The notes below the pieces were generated by a model. It was not told the DNA's origin. It was given only the letters and a program-made list of their open reading frames with translations, and did not search any database. This document shows, piece after piece, positions 1 to 10,799 of a stretch of DNA of 64,000 nucleotides. Numbering within the stretch: position 1 is the stretch's first letter; the number at the start of each line of letters is the position of its first letter. The stretch lies in the NCBI GenBank assembly GCA_917880885.1, contig OU862907.1, forward strand, positions 67,265,072 through 67,329,071, read 5' to 3'. The stretch is from Limnephilus marmoratus. Taxonomy: Eukaryota; Arthropoda; Insecta; Trichoptera; Limnephilidae. Position numbers and translations under genes: made by a program.

Positions 1-837
1 AAAATGGAGCATCTACCCATGAAGAAGATTTTAAAGTGAAAGGCAAAGAAGGAAGTTCATCAAAATTAGGGACATAAGGGGGAGCTATTTTATTAATAAA
101 GTTAAATTTAATTAAAGTTAAAATTCCACCGGGAGAGAGTTGTGGAATAAATAAACGTGAGAGGGAAGGGACTGTCCTTCAAATGTCAGAACTACAGTTT
201 GAGAGGGTTTTCAAACTACAGACTCAGACGATTTATCTTTAAAATTAAGACGCCTAGTCTTAATAACTTTTCCCGAAGATGCTGGAATAATCAGTTCCGA
301 GATAAGATCTTCTTCAGATAGGTCTACAGGAATACCTCTAACGAGACCCAAGCGAGAGATATTGAAAGAAGGGATGTAGGCCTTAAATTTTTTCGCAGAG
401 AGGAAGTTGATGGAATTTATGAATTTATTGGCATTCAACGCGGATGTGAACTCAACACAAATGCGATATCTGCCCTCTGATCGGATACCACCTGGGGAAA
501 TGCCAAGTGGTTTTTTTCCGATGAATTTACCAAATTCAAGGGGATGTAAGGCGTGGCCAGGAGAGTTGTTTTGAACATAAACTATGAAGGGAGCTTTTGC
601 TGAAGTCGGATATAAGGAAGGAGGAGAAGCTACAGGAACTGAGACCTGTGAAGAATCTGATTTTGGAAGGTCGCAAACTTTCCTCTTTTTTGGAGTAGAA
701 GATGGGACTTGAAGGTCTGTTATCTCTACCTCACTACCAATGTCAAAATTTGAAGGGTCAGGGGGGGGGGGGGGGGGCGGGATCAGGGGATTTCTTCCCC
801 ATGGCAAAGGCCATTGGGGCAAAAGGATATAAAACAA
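1..837 (-). pseudogene. LINE ORF1 (Gag-like) fragment, Jockey-like
   Basis: A minus-strand frame of 208 codons runs from 837 to a TGA at 211-213, and the same frame stays open to the window edge. The N-terminus is proline-rich because a G homopolymer lies near 763-776. It is followed by a basic stretch (KKRK). The later part has the layout of Jockey/I-type ORF1 proteins: a strand PFIVYVQ, then GRYRICVEF, then LGLVRGIPVDLSEEDL, the RRM-like region before the zinc knuckles. Past the stop, VVLTFEGQSLP followed by a YLF-type strand continues the family pattern, so the TGA looks like a nonsense mutation. The knuckles would lie beyond the left edge. Clade is inferred from pattern only. Confidence 0.6.
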
Positions 838-1420
838 AAATAAAATAACACTTACTGGACTTGGTCAGCAATAAACAATCTCAAAGAGGACAAAAAAAAC
901 TATAACTGACTAAATGGCAAAAATTCGATTTTTGGTATTAAAACGAAAAAAACGCAACAGTGTTTATCAACTGTCAAAATTCGAATCCCCGTCAGCTGTC
1001 GTTCAGATTGTTTAAAACACCAATTACTGCAAGTATTCATGATATTTTATTCATTAAATGTACGTTTTAAGTTGTATTGTATTGTATTCGCGAAGTTTTG
1101 TTTCAATCTAAATACACATGAATTACTGATTTATTTATTTATTGTAAGAAACTTAAAACAATTTATATACAGGATGAGTTATACAAGAGGTTAAACATGA
1201 GGTAAGCCAAAACAGTTTCTTATGCTAATGTTGGTTATTATGATATAATATACAATTGTAATTGGTAATAACCATTAAATGAAAATGAAAATAACAACAA
1301 CAAAAATATATAAATATAAGTATATTAGAAGGAAGAAGGAAGAGGAAAGGGCAAGAGGCAGAGGAAGGTGGGATGTGGGAAGGTGGGCCACACTGCGGCC
1401 AACTTCCAACTTCAAAAGCA
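838..1420. other. non-coding; probable 5' leader of the ORF1 element, then unique sequence
   Basis: Bases 838-1020 probably hold the 5' leader of the minus-strand LINE; no second end was found. From about 1020 to 1420 the DNA is AT-rich with a purine-rich patch at 1329-1384. No gene is seen. Confidence 0.3.
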
Positions 1421-1421
1421 G

Positions 1422-1655
1422 GCTACTCACCTAGAGTGTAGCATGTAACGTATCTGATACTGTATCAATCTGCAAGTGGGTAGGGCTTGTTCACGGTAAC
1501 CGCGTATCCGCCTTCGTGCTCGCAGTGAAACCGCCGTCGGCGGGTCACTGCGAGCACACTGCGCTCCACGCGCGAGCGGCTCGCAGTAGACTCGTGCCTA
1601 CGTACTCACTTGATACAGTATCAGATACGCTACAGGTTACACGGTTAGGTGAGTA
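1422..1655. repeat. foldback hairpin element with GC-rich centre
   Basis: Two perfect 20-bp arms (1449-1468 and 1610-1629) are reverse complements containing TATCTGATACTGTATC. The pairing extends imperfectly outward through TACTCACCTA on the left and TAGGTGAGTA on the right. Nested inside is a second perfect 13-bp stem (1516-1528 with 1545-1557) around a CGCCGTCGGCGG core. Short GTTGGAAGGTTGG repeats follow at about 1715-1760, and similar ones lie at 19029-19130. It resembles a non-autonomous MITE. No target-site duplication was identified. Confidence 0.5.
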
Positions 1656-1926
1656 CCCTGCTAAACGCTTGGACGATTGTGTGGAGGGGTGGTTCGTGCG
1701 TTGAAAGTTCGAGTTGGAAGGTTGGAGTTCGAGTTGGAAGGTTGGAGTTCGGGTTGGCCCTGGATAGCCTCTGAGGCCAGCGGCGATGGCTGGTTCGTGC
1801 GAGTTGGCCCAACACATCAGTCTGCCCAATATTATTATTACGGCAGAGTTGTATAAAATTTGTTTTGAGCTTTTTAGTTTTACGAATCGAAATCAATATT
1901 ATGGAAACCGAAACACCGCCTGCACA

Positions 1927-3069
1927 TTGAAGTACCCACCACTGTCCCACCCCGGTATAGGCAACTTATGGTCGCCCCTTCGGAGTTCTCGCAAGAATCT
2001 AATTTTTTTTAATAAATGGCTCTACTTTTATGTAACGAATCTAGACCTACAATGTCCCCTCATACTGTGTTAGGTGGCGGTATGCGGGCGCGCCTACAGG
2101 ACTGTACTGTGATGGTCAATCTCTACAATTCTAAAGCCCATGGAGGTGTCAATGCAAAAGCAGTGAGCCTCATGGACAGTCAAACAAGTTGTTAGTAACA
2201 TCAACAAAAAAATAAAGTAATCAAAATGACAGCAGCCGTCATGAGTAATTAGCTCATGACAGCGGGAGACATGACCATACATAATCCGGCGGGCGGCACC
2301 GAGCACTGTACGTTAAAAAGAAGGAAACAAAAGTAAAATAACATATATACAGATAAGAACCGGTGTCACCGCAACTTGGCTGCCGGCAGTCCCCGAGACA
2401 GTGAAGAAGGCTGATTTTCCGGCCTCCCCACAACCGGCAGCGTCGTCCTTAAGCCAGCTAGCCGGTGGTGCCTAGACGACAGTAAGTGGAAAACATGAAG
2501 AAGACCCTAGGGAGAGAAGCGTCGGGTCGCCGGAGGCGGAACGGACAGCTTTCGGATGTCGTTCAGCCTTCTCCCCAGCCTCTTCATGTCACGGAGTGTG
2601 GCGCGGCAAACAGGTGCAGCTCCACCAGTTCTAGAAGACCGGCCATGGTACATAGGCGGGGACACGGTCCAGGGTCCAACCCCTTATATGGGGAGAAGGA
2701 CGGTACAAAAACGAACAACGGAGTTCAGTTCTCACAGTACAGCATAAGTGAAAAGAAATGTATATGTATAAGCGTAGAAAACCGCAAAACATAAAAAAAT
2801 AAATAAACAAGAGCGTGTGGGAGTCATCGCTAGGCGTTAATTGCACCAAATAACGAAAAATAAATCATGAGCGTTGAATAACGCAGGGCCTGTGTAATCC
2901 AGAAAAAATAAACATAAAAATGTAAAAGCATAAAAAACATAAAATGTAAATGCAAACAATAAACATAAAAATGAAAAAAAAAAATAAAACCGGGCAGAGT
3001 TTGTAAAAGAATAGAAGCAAGAAAAGTCAGTGGTAAGTCAGGAACAAGTACACCTGATGTAAAAATCTA
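1927..3069 (-). other. 3' UTR of R1-like copy A
   Basis: Read on the minus strand this matches the 3' UTR of copy B at 49266-50288 in several blocks. Shared blocks include a GGGGTTGGAC stretch, CGACCCGACGCTT versus CTACCCGACGCTT, and the terminal TTAGATTCTTGCGAGA block. Short ORFs inside it are not considered genes. Confidence 0.75.
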
Positions 3070-3564
3070 CTAATCAGCGACTCTAAGCTCAGGCCATCTC
3101 TCAACCCAGATCCTTGTAAAGTTCCTCAGGCACTCGAAATTCGTCTTGTTCGAAACCAGATCAGTGTTCCACACTGGTCTGATTGGTACGTCCAAACCAT
3201 CGAGCATTTCCTCTCTTGCGTCCGTCATTATCTCACACTGCCACAGAATGTGCTCCGCTGACTGGTTCGTGCACCCGCAGGCGCAGTTGGGGTGAGGGGA
3301 AAGGGAGAGGGCGTGAAGTCTCCCCCTGAATTCCCCGTGGCCGGATAGAAGCTGGGTGATGTGGTGGTCCAACTTGAGAAAGACCCCTTCCATTCTGACT
3401 TTAACTGATGGGAAGAAGGAGAAAGTCCATCTTCCCTTATTCGTTCTATCCCAACGGACCTGCCACTCTTGGAGCGACAGATCCCTCATTTGACGAAGCA
3501 GCCCAGGGAGAGTCCCCGGCCCGCCCGGTGTCGCCAGATCGATTGGCAAAATGCCAGCCAAAAC
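3070..3564 (-). pseudogene. R1-like ORF2 C-terminal region, copy A
   Basis: The minus-strand frame encodes the end of the polyprotein, including the Cys-His motif CACG..NQSAEHILWQCE typical of R1-type C-termini. Against copy B it lacks about 24 codons between ILPIDL and TPGGPG, an in-frame deletion. Upstream continuity is broken by the hAT insertion at 3565; the frame resumes at 4740. It is a dead copy. Confidence 0.75.
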
Positions 3565-4731
3565 CAGTGGCGGATACAGAGGGGGGGGGGCGCAGGGGGC
3601 GCGCGCCCCCCCCTTGGCCCTTCCCTAAATATGAGAAAATCTTTCTTCAATCATTCGCTCTACATGTCTAAACCATCTAAGCGTCCCTTTCTTAATCTTA
3701 CTTATTACGCTTGCATCAGCCTTGCATTATTTTCATATTTTTCTCACACTATCGTACATGGCTTTACCACACATAGGCCGCAGGGATCTCAATTCTATAG
3801 CATTAAGTTCTTCCTCTGCCAGTTTCATACTTCACTGCCATACATCAGGGATGGTACCAGCACTCCATTGTGGACTGCTAGCTTCACTTCTTTCGACAGT
3901 TTTTTGTTAGCGCCAACGGCGTTCAATCCTCCATAAATGCGGAGTTACCTGCATTTACCCTTCTTTCAATATCTCTTTCAACCTTCCCATCTCTCGTAAA
4001 CATACTTAGAAAGGAAATAATGGAAGGAAAAGGGTACGATAGGTGGTTAGGACTCTCTGGGTTAGTGTGTCCAGGAGAGATGGATGGATGAACTTTTCCC
4101 TCCCACTGCGATGCGAGGCAATGGGTCGAGAGATTCCTGCTGGAGAGGTTAAATAGTCTACCTCAACCAGTCCTTTCCAGCTCTCCACGCAGTACGTGGG
4201 CAAACACATCCGCCGCTACCTTGAAAAACCACATCCCATGAACTCAGACATCCCTGCTAAGTCACCAAACTTAGCGATCCACTTGGGATGACTTATAGCA
4301 GAGGTGTTGTTTATCCAATAAATAATTCCCGTGGCGGCGGTACCCACACTCGCCTCCTAAATTGAAACTTTTGCTTCATTCACATTCACACGTCGTTTCA
4401 TGTAAAGGTACCCTTAACATGGCCCGACTCAATTATTTGATTCCCTTGGTCGTGGAATGCAGTTCTACTGCTCGCTGTGGCCAGCCAAGTTTTAAATATG
4501 CGGTCCGCCAATCTTTCATTTATTTATTAAAGTGAAAACTTCTTTAGCACCGTTGTGATTTGATAAACACATACATCTATATGTTTTAGCCTACGAGAGA
4601 ATGAGATAGTACCTATAGTCGGTCTCCTCTTTGTGCGGTGCTTCGTATTCTTCGCACTGTTGTCTACTTTTCAGTTTTCTTAGGTATATCTTTTGCGCCC
4701 CCCCCTTGAGTTTTTTCTGTATCCGCCACTG
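3565..4731. mobile_element. non-autonomous hAT element inserted in R1-like copy A
   Basis: Terminal inverted repeats CAGTGGCGGATACAG (3565-3579) and CTGTATCCGCCACTG (4717-4731) are perfect. They are flanked by an 8-bp duplication GCCAAAAC at 3557-3564 and 4732-4739. An 8-bp duplication with CAG-starting termini is the hAT signature. G/C homopolymers sit just inside both ends. No transposase frame is visible. It carries a LINE-derived short element at about 4010-4365. Confidence 0.85.
4010..4365 (-). mobile_element. short LINE-derived (SINE-like) element inside the hAT
   Basis: On the minus strand it begins near a GGAGGCGAG block, runs through CCAATAAA-type sequence and the AAGTGG..CGCTA..GGTGACTTAGCAGGG block, and ends near the poly-purine 3' region. 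The same block recurs at about 29275, 43185, 43590, 44206, 56940 and 58045. The 3' tail is truncated here. Confidence 0.6.
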
Positions 4732-4739
4732 GCCAAAAC

Positions 4740-5046
4740 GGGTAAAGCGTCCGAAGCAACGGTTCTATACGCACCAGAGAGTGCCAGCAAGGGGGTTCGT
4801 TGGCCTCGCCTGAGAGCTAAGAGAATCAGCGAATTGTCCAGGCGGTGCTCCCACACAGAGGCGGCATACGAGACTTGCGCCACGTACACGCACCTATATA
4901 GCGTTCGCAGAGCCGGATTACGCAATCCCCACTCAGCTGTGGAGAGTCTCCTCAGCTTCAAGAAGAGAGCCTGGGCCTTGCTGGATACTTCTTTGACGTG
5001 AGCCAGAAAAGAGGACCATCGATCTAGAGTAACTCCTAAATATTTC
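4740..5046 (-). pseudogene. R1-like RT fragment, copy A middle segment
   Basis: The minus-strand frame encodes LRRLSTAEWGLR, TLYRCVYVAQVSYAASVWEHRL and ALSGAYRTVASDALPVLA in order, collinear with copy B. It joins 18705-18960 on one side (after excision of the gypsy element) and 3070-3564 on the other (after excision of the hAT). Confidence 0.75.
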
Positions 5047-5314
5047 TGTAAAGTCCACTACGGCGGATGCCTTGCTGAGGTGTCCGTGGCTGTCCATACG
5101 AGATGGCAGCACCAAATTGGATATGTGGACCAACAAATGTATGGGCGAAAATAGTGTAGGTAGTACACGAATGAAGAGTAACTGTTTACTGTACAGGTAT
5201 TTATTTGGGGAGCTGCCTAAGCAAAAGAGAACGAATCTAGCATGCGTCGCCTTATATAGATTCGCGCAAGCACGCTATCTCGCTTGCACTCATACAATAC
5301 ACACAGACATTACA
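5047..5314 (-). repeat. 3' LTR of the Ty3/gypsy element
   Basis: On the minus strand it starts TGTAATG and ends TTTACA. It carries a TATATAAGG box and an AATAAA polyadenylation signal. I see one difference from the other LTR (T at 5157 versus C at 18542), so the insertion is young. Confidence 0.88.
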
Positions 5315-5470
5315 CCCCCACACTTAAACGATAATTACATGATATATATATATATTTCGACCTAACTTATACAATCTTAAATTTCTACATATTTCATTAT
5401 ATTTTATTTACATATATATTTTCTCTAACATGTAATTATACAAACTTATTTTATTTAAACTTTTTTTTTT

Positions 5471-6640
5471 TCACTTTGGATAGCGTGGGCGTGGTTGAGG
5501 TCTGGAACGCAGTCTCCCTTCCCATGGTGGCTGCGATCTGCAAAGAACAGGGGAATTAGTATTGGTCCTGTCCACGTCTGAGAGTGGACCAAAGTCCAAC
5601 ACATTATCAGAATAGTCACTCTCCCCCCACCTAACCTTTCTATCAGAAAGCTGATCGTGGTGTCTTTTCCAAACCTGGCCTGTTGAATGTATCTTAACCA
5701 TATAGGTTCTACTCCCTAATCTTTTGATAATTGTACCCAAAATCCAATTATTCTTTTTATTTCTAAAATCTTTGGTCAAAACTTTTGATCCCAAATCAAA
5801 GAATTTTTTAAATTTTCTTCCCCGATAATATTTTTTTTTACTGTTTTGACTCGCTACCATTTTATTTTTCCCTTTATCATCAATTTTTTTAAAATCACTA
5901 AACTTGTCATTATTCATTTTCGGAACAACCGTGTTAAAAATTGAACGATTTTTTCTACCTAACATCAATACACTAGGTTCAATTCCCGTACATAATGAAG
6001 GTGTATTCCTAATATCAATTAAAAATGACAGTAATTTATCGTCCAGATCTCTTGGAAATCTGTTGTTCACTAATATTTTTTTTTTAAATTTTTTAACTGT
6101 TTTGACAGCATTTTCTGCCAAGCCATTTGAAGCCGGGTGCTGGACTGCTGACGTCATATGTTCAATATTAAATTCACGACAAAATTCCTGAAATAAAGCT
6201 GACGTGAAAGCTGTTCCATTATCACTAACAATTTTTTTCGGTATACCAAAGTTAGAAAACATTTTCTTTAATATTTTGATTGCACTAACTGAGTCTACCG
6301 TTGGTACTATTTGACAATCCACCCACTTTGTGGTAGCGTCTACCACCACAAAAAAATTTAAATTACCGAAAGGACCTAGATGATCTATATGAATACGGTT
6401 CCAAACTAAATTATTCACTGGCCAACTCGCCAATTGTACTTTGGACGGAGTAGGTAAACATACTGCACACCTAGTACACTGTTTTACCTCCTTCTCAATA
6501 TCCGCATTTATACCTAACCAGAAAAAATAATTTCTTGCTAAACTTTTCGATTTCACTATACCCAGGTGCGAACGGTGAATAAATTTCAAAACTGATTCTT
6601 TTAATTCCACTGGTACTACCAGTTTACTATCATAAAACAA
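5471..6640 (-). CDS. Ty3/gypsy integrase region (389 aa)
   Basis: This carries the integrase for strand transfer of element DNA. The HHCC zinc-binding N-terminus is HRSHLG followed by CTRCAVC (about residues 23-61). The catalytic core follows with IHIDHLGPF (first Asp), SDNGTAF (second Asp) and NGLAENAV (Glu), and then a basic C-terminal region. The frame begins only after a shift from the RT/RNase H frame at an A-run near 6703-6711, so the shown start codon is not the true start: in the family this is one Pol polyprotein. The stop is about 155 bp from the 3' LTR. Confidence 0.85.
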   Translation of the reverse strand: MFYDSKLVVPVELKESVLKFIHRSHLGIVKSKSLARNYFFWLGINADIEKEVKQCTRCAVCLPTPSKVQLASWPVNNLVWNRIHIDHLGPFGNLNFFVVVDATTKWVDCQIVPTVDSVSAIKILKKMFSNFGIPKKIVSDNGTAFTSALFQEFCREFNIEHMTSAVQHPASNGLAENAVKTVKKFKKKILVNNRFPRDLDDKLLSFLIDIRNTPSLCTGIEPSVLMLGRKNRSIFNTVVPKMNNDKFSDFKKIDDKGKNKMVASQNSKKKYYRGRKFKKFFDLGSKVLTKDFRNKKNNWILGTIIKRLGSRTYMVKIHSTGQVWKRHHDQLSDRKVRWGESDYSDNVLDFGPLSDVDRTNTNSPVLCRSQPPWEGRLRSRPQPRPRYPK

Positions 6641-6699
6641 ACATGCATCATGAGTTGATAACTTATCTCTAATATGCCAAAATTTTAATAAATCGGAAT

Positions 6700-8103
6700 T
6701 TAAGTTTTTTTTTCAGGCCACCCTGTATTCACATAATTAACAATCTCTGAAATAACTAAATCCTTTCCCGAACTCCGTTTAAATATTTCCGGATTTATTT
6801 CCGTTTCAACAGAAATATTATTTAACCGTTCTATTTCCAAACTATCGATATCGGCATCGTTAATTATATCTAAGAAATAATGGTTATCTTCGTATTCCTC
6901 TATATTATTATTACTCCGTCGCATCGGTAATCTTGACAAAAAATCTGCTTTATTGTCGTCCGATTTGATATACTCAATCGTATAATCAAACGACTGCAAG
7001 ATCAGGGCATAACGTTGCAATCGGTTCGCTGCTAGAATTGGTACCTGCTTATTTGTATCTAGAATATGTACAAGCGGTTTATTGTCGCAAGACAGAATAA
7101 ACCTATTTCCATACAAATATTGAAAGAATCTTTTTAAACCGAATATGATTGCGCACGCTTCTTTATCCAAAATTGAATATTTCCGTTCGGTTTCCGATAA
7201 AGTCCTACTTGCAAATGCAATTGGGCGTTCTATCCCGTTATCATACTTGTGACAAAGCATTGCTGAGATCCCGATATTGCTGGCGTCCGTGATGAGTTTC
7301 AAAGGGATACTGGGATTGAAGTGAACTAGAATTTTTTCTGACATCAATTGTTTTTTTACAAAATTGAAAGCATCACTACATTCTTCTGACCACACAAATA
7401 CGGTTCCCTTTTTCAATAAATTATAGAGTGGCGACAGAGTGTCTGATATATTCCGTAAAAACATTCTATAATATGAGATTACTCCCAACAAACTTCTTAA
7501 TTCTGACACATTCCTCGGAACTGCCAAATTCTTAATTGCTTCTACTTTACTTTCTAGCGGCATTATGCCTTCCTGGGAGATTTTAAAACCTAAGTATTCA
7601 ATTTCCGGTACATAAAAATAACATTTTTGGTCATTTACGGTCAGACCATGATCATTTAATTTCTTAATTACCGCGTCACATACCGATTTTAATTCTTCTT
7701 TCGAATTACCAAATAATAATATATCGTCTAAAAATACACGCACATTTTTTAAACCACCGACGATAGTTGCTATGACTTGCATAAAAATCGCCGGACTCGT
7801 CGTAAGCCCAAACGGCAAAACTTTATATGCATATAGACCTATGTGAGTTGAAATAACACATAGTTTTTTTGAACTTTCATTCAAAGCAATCTGGGAAAAA
7901 GCATTTTTTAAATCAATTTTTGCGAAATGTTTCGCGCCATTTAACGAAGAAATTAAATCTTCTACTCTAGGTAACGGAAACTTTAAAGGTGCTAACATTG
8001 GATTCAAAGTGTTTTTGAAATCTGTACATATCCTAATCGTACCATCTTTTTTTTTTAACAATAACAATTGGACTTGCCATTTCACTAATTTCAACTTTTT
8101 CAA
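6700..8103 (-). CDS. Ty3/gypsy reverse transcriptase and RNase H (467 aa)
   Basis: RT motifs run in order: KKKDGTIRICTDFKNTLN, FPLPRVEDLI, FAKIDLKNAFSQI, LPFGLTTSPAIF, then the catalytic FLDD box near residue 126. RNase H follows with LITDASNIGISAML, KEACAIIFGLKRFFQYL and CDNKPL. The family normally has YxDD or FxDD at the catalytic box, so FLDD is acceptable. The frame overlaps the upstream Gag-protease frame by about 70 bp. The switch falls on a run of about ten A at 8048-8057 inside the RT core, so it is an indel or base-call error rather than a programmed frameshift. It ends in a second A-run frameshift. Confidence 0.87.
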   Translation of the reverse strand: MKKLKLVKWQVQLLLLKKKDGTIRICTDFKNTLNPMLAPLKFPLPRVEDLISSLNGAKHFAKIDLKNAFSQIALNESSKKLCVISTHIGLYAYKVLPFGLTTSPAIFMQVIATIVGGLKNVRVFLDDILLFGNSKEELKSVCDAVIKKLNDHGLTVNDQKCYFYVPEIEYLGFKISQEGIMPLESKVEAIKNLAVPRNVSELRSLLGVISYYRMFLRNISDTLSPLYNLLKKGTVFVWSEECSDAFNFVKKQLMSEKILVHFNPSIPLKLITDASNIGISAMLCHKYDNGIERPIAFASRTLSETERKYSILDKEACAIIFGLKRFFQYLYGNRFILSCDNKPLVHILDTNKQVPILAANRLQRYALILQSFDYTIEYIKSDDNKADFLSRLPMRRSNNNIEEYEDNHYFLDIINDADIDSLEIERLNNISVETEINPEIFKRSSGKDLVISEIVNYVNTGWPEKKT

Positions 8104-9466
8104 TAATGTCGTCGTCCACCATTTTTAGCAATTCCTTTTCCACTAGCTCCCGCAAACAATACGGAATGGGTCTCGGGTTAACGAACCTTGGTTTAAAATC
8201 CGACTTAACCTCAATATTAGCTTCGTAATTTTTTAATCTACCCGGTTTATCCGAAAACACGTTAGGGTATTTTAATTTTAACATCTCGCGAATATTTATA
8301 TCTGCAACACTCTTATTAACCAGATTAATTCCGTGTAAAGTAACATCAAAACACTTTAGAAACTTTCTACCCACAATACACGAACTCCCATTATTGATTA
8401 TTATAAATTCGGTCGGCACGCATTTATTTTTAAATTCCACGTTACAAATAATTTTACCCAAAACATTTAGAGATTTATTATCATATCCGAATAACTTAAT
8501 ATCACACACCATTAATTTCTTTTCACTAAAATATCTATTAAACATTTCGTATGGGATCGCATTTATACTGGCTCCCGTATCGACCATAACCTGTAACATA
8601 ATATTATCTACACATAAATTTAAAAGCATTGGATCACTATTATTATTACCTTGTGAAACAGTATTCACAACATTACCTGCGCGCTTCGTACTAGGCGAGC
8701 GATATTTACTACTCGATTTATTTTTACAAGTTGAGCTAGTGTGCCCAACCTTCTTACAAAAATAACATTGCAACTTATTGTGCCAACAATCTTTTTGCAC
8801 ATGATTATTTTTACCACAAATGAAACATGACATATTATTATTTATCTTATGGGGTGATTTACTACGCACTTTGCCATCCTTATAACGGCTTACCTGCCTA
8901 GATTTATCGAAGTTATGAACTGAATTTAAATTCGACTTTGTATTCTCCATACTCAATACATGTTCCCACGTAGAAGCTATGTTAATGCATTCTTGAAATG
9001 ATTTGTTCAAGCCCTCCATAAAAAGTTTGTGCCTCATTTTCTCATTGAACACGCCAATAATAAATATATCTTTCAAACACGATTCTAATCTTGCTTCAAA
9101 GTTACATGACAAACTAATATTTTTAAGCTTCACGGCGAACTCTTTAATAGATTCATTAGCCGATTGTTTACATTTATAGAATATTTCCCGTGATTCAAAA
9201 ATATTGTTAATAGGCTTACAATGGGAATCTAGTAGTTTACACAAATCCTCAAATGAGGTTTCCGACACTTTTTTTGGAAAACACAAATCGCTTAACAATG
9301 AAAAGGTATCTTCGGTGAGATTATTCAAGAGGAACGCTCTTTTAAGTTCTGCCGACAAAATTTTCTCATCATATAATATGAGAGCTTGGTCCAGTCTCTC
9401 CTTGAACAGGGACCACACTCCTGTCTTATGACAGAATGCCCCCAGACTTTTACAAATCGCCTCCAT
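8033..9466 (-). CDS. Ty3/gypsy Gag and protease (477 aa, with RT N-terminus)
   Basis: The first ~200 residues are a capsid-like Gag region (FYKCKQSANESIKEFAVKL is typical). Two zinc knuckles follow, CFICGKNNHVQKDC and CYFCKKVGHTSSTC (about residues 212-245). The aspartic protease has VDTGAS near residue 295 and a C-terminal IVGRKFL. The RT N-terminus (FVNPRPIPYCLRELVEKEL, then MASPIVIVKKK) is reached before the frame is lost at a poly-A run. A start at 9466 gives a normal Gag length. Upstream lies the leader interrupted by the hAT at 9803. Confidence 0.87.
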   Translation of the reverse strand: MEAICKSLGAFCHKTGVWSLFKERLDQALILYDEKILSAELKRAFLLNNLTEDTFSLLSDLCFPKKVSETSFEDLCKLLDSHCKPINNIFESREIFYKCKQSANESIKEFAVKLKNISLSCNFEARLESCLKDIFIIGVFNEKMRHKLFMEGLNKSFQECINIASTWEHVLSMENTKSNLNSVHNFDKSRQVSRYKDGKVRSKSPHKINNNMSCFICGKNNHVQKDCWHNKLQCYFCKKVGHTSSTCKNKSSSKYRSPSTKRAGNVVNTVSQGNNNSDPMLLNLCVDNIMLQVMVDTGASINAIPYEMFNRYFSEKKLMVCDIKLFGYDNKSLNVLGKIICNVEFKNKCVPTEFIIINNGSSCIVGRKFLKCFDVTLHGINLVNKSVADINIREMLKLKYPNVFSDKPGRLKNYEANIEVKSDFKPRFVNPRPIPYCLRELVEKELLKMVDDDIIEKVEISEMASPIVIVKKKRWYD

Positions 9467-9802
9467 CGGAAAAAAAAGAGCTGAAACAAATTTTGATTAG
9501 AAACTTATCTCAGCGCTTCCGGGTGAATCCGCTCCAGAACCGACGACCTCGCCGCTCCAAAGTGACTCCCCACACAGCTTCCGGATCTCCGTCACCAGCC
9601 GTCTCTTTCGACCGCTGATCGCCCGTGTCCGTTTCCCTGCAGCTGCAGAATCCAGCCCTTGTACGGTCCCGCTTGACTAGCTGCAGCGACAGAATCTGAC
9701 CTTGCCCAGATTCCGGCTTCCTCCGTAGATGGTCCTCTTGTCACCGTCTTCTTCTTACAGCATGCAATGCTCGCATGCCACGCCAAATTTTGCTCCCTCA
9801 AT
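9467..9802 (-). other. gypsy 5' leader, proximal part
   Basis: Untranslated leader between the Gag start and the hAT insertion. The leader resumes at 18255-18431 beyond the hAT, next to the 5' LTR. Short ORFs here have no recognisable domains. Confidence 0.7.
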
Positions 9803-10423
9803 CAGGGCCGGATCTACGAAATCTGGAGCCCTGTGCAGTAGGTACCGATGGCGCCCCCCCCCCCCCCTACATTTTTATTTTGATTAAAAATTCGTTCACC
9901 CTATTTTTTTAATTTTTTTTTTTTTTACTAATTTATCAAATAAAATCAAGACATATAATATAATACATAAGGGTGTAACTTTTCCAAGTGACCTGGCGGT
10001 AGCTCTCACACTCGTTTTTTTTTAAAGAGAGAATCGCCAGGAGCCCTATACTCTCTGAATCTATTGGGTAAACATAAAATTATGGTGCTTTTTAATTATT
10101 TTAGGAAAAACTCTTTTTGCGAGTTATGCTTTAAAATAATACAACGAATTGTTTGTTTGTCCCCGTACCATGATTTAAAATATAGGTTACGAGACAATGC
10201 GGGTGGTTTCGCTGAACTAGGTCCATTAGACATTCTTGAGATTTACTGCGTTTATGTATATACCCAACGCGAATATTAATAGAAAAAGCAAATACAAATA
10301 CGTTCTCATGGCAACGTACAACACAAGAATAGCATCTACAGCTTCTTAATTATAATTCTATTCATTGTAAACCACTACCACAGTACTTTTAAGTTATAAA
10401 TTTAAAAATCTAATAATATAACC

Positions 10424-10799
10424 TGTAAAGTTTTAAGGTAAGGAACCGGTAAAATAAAGACTCATCTTCAGGACAAATTCTAAGGAACTCTTGATTTATT
10501 TCGTTCTATTTCCAATTACATTTTTTATAATCGGAAGATACAAAACTACCCGAGACAGACCAAGGAGTTAGTAATTAGATGTAGTTTCAGCGAAGCGACG
10601 AAGAGGAAAGAGGTAGATCCTTTTAAAAAACCGTCATTTATAGAAAATTTCCTTGGCTAGTCACAGTTTTGTACCTTCCGGACATCTGTTGATAATTTAG
10701 CTAACTAACTATGAGAGTTCTCACCTAATGTTTTTACGTGGATCTCGAGAGGTGTGAGTCCTGGCTAAATTCGATATTTAAAGGCCTGAATTTTATACA
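10424..10799 (-). repeat. 3' LTR of the BEL/Pao element
   Basis: 376 bp, matching 17111-17486 by eye. The candidate polypurine tract is GGCTGGGAATA on the minus strand, immediately to the right at 10800. Confidence 0.9.

Noticed and set aside
1516..1829. ORFs in the hairpin region
   Set aside because: Open frames on both strands arise from the GC-rich hairpin; no domain and no splice context.
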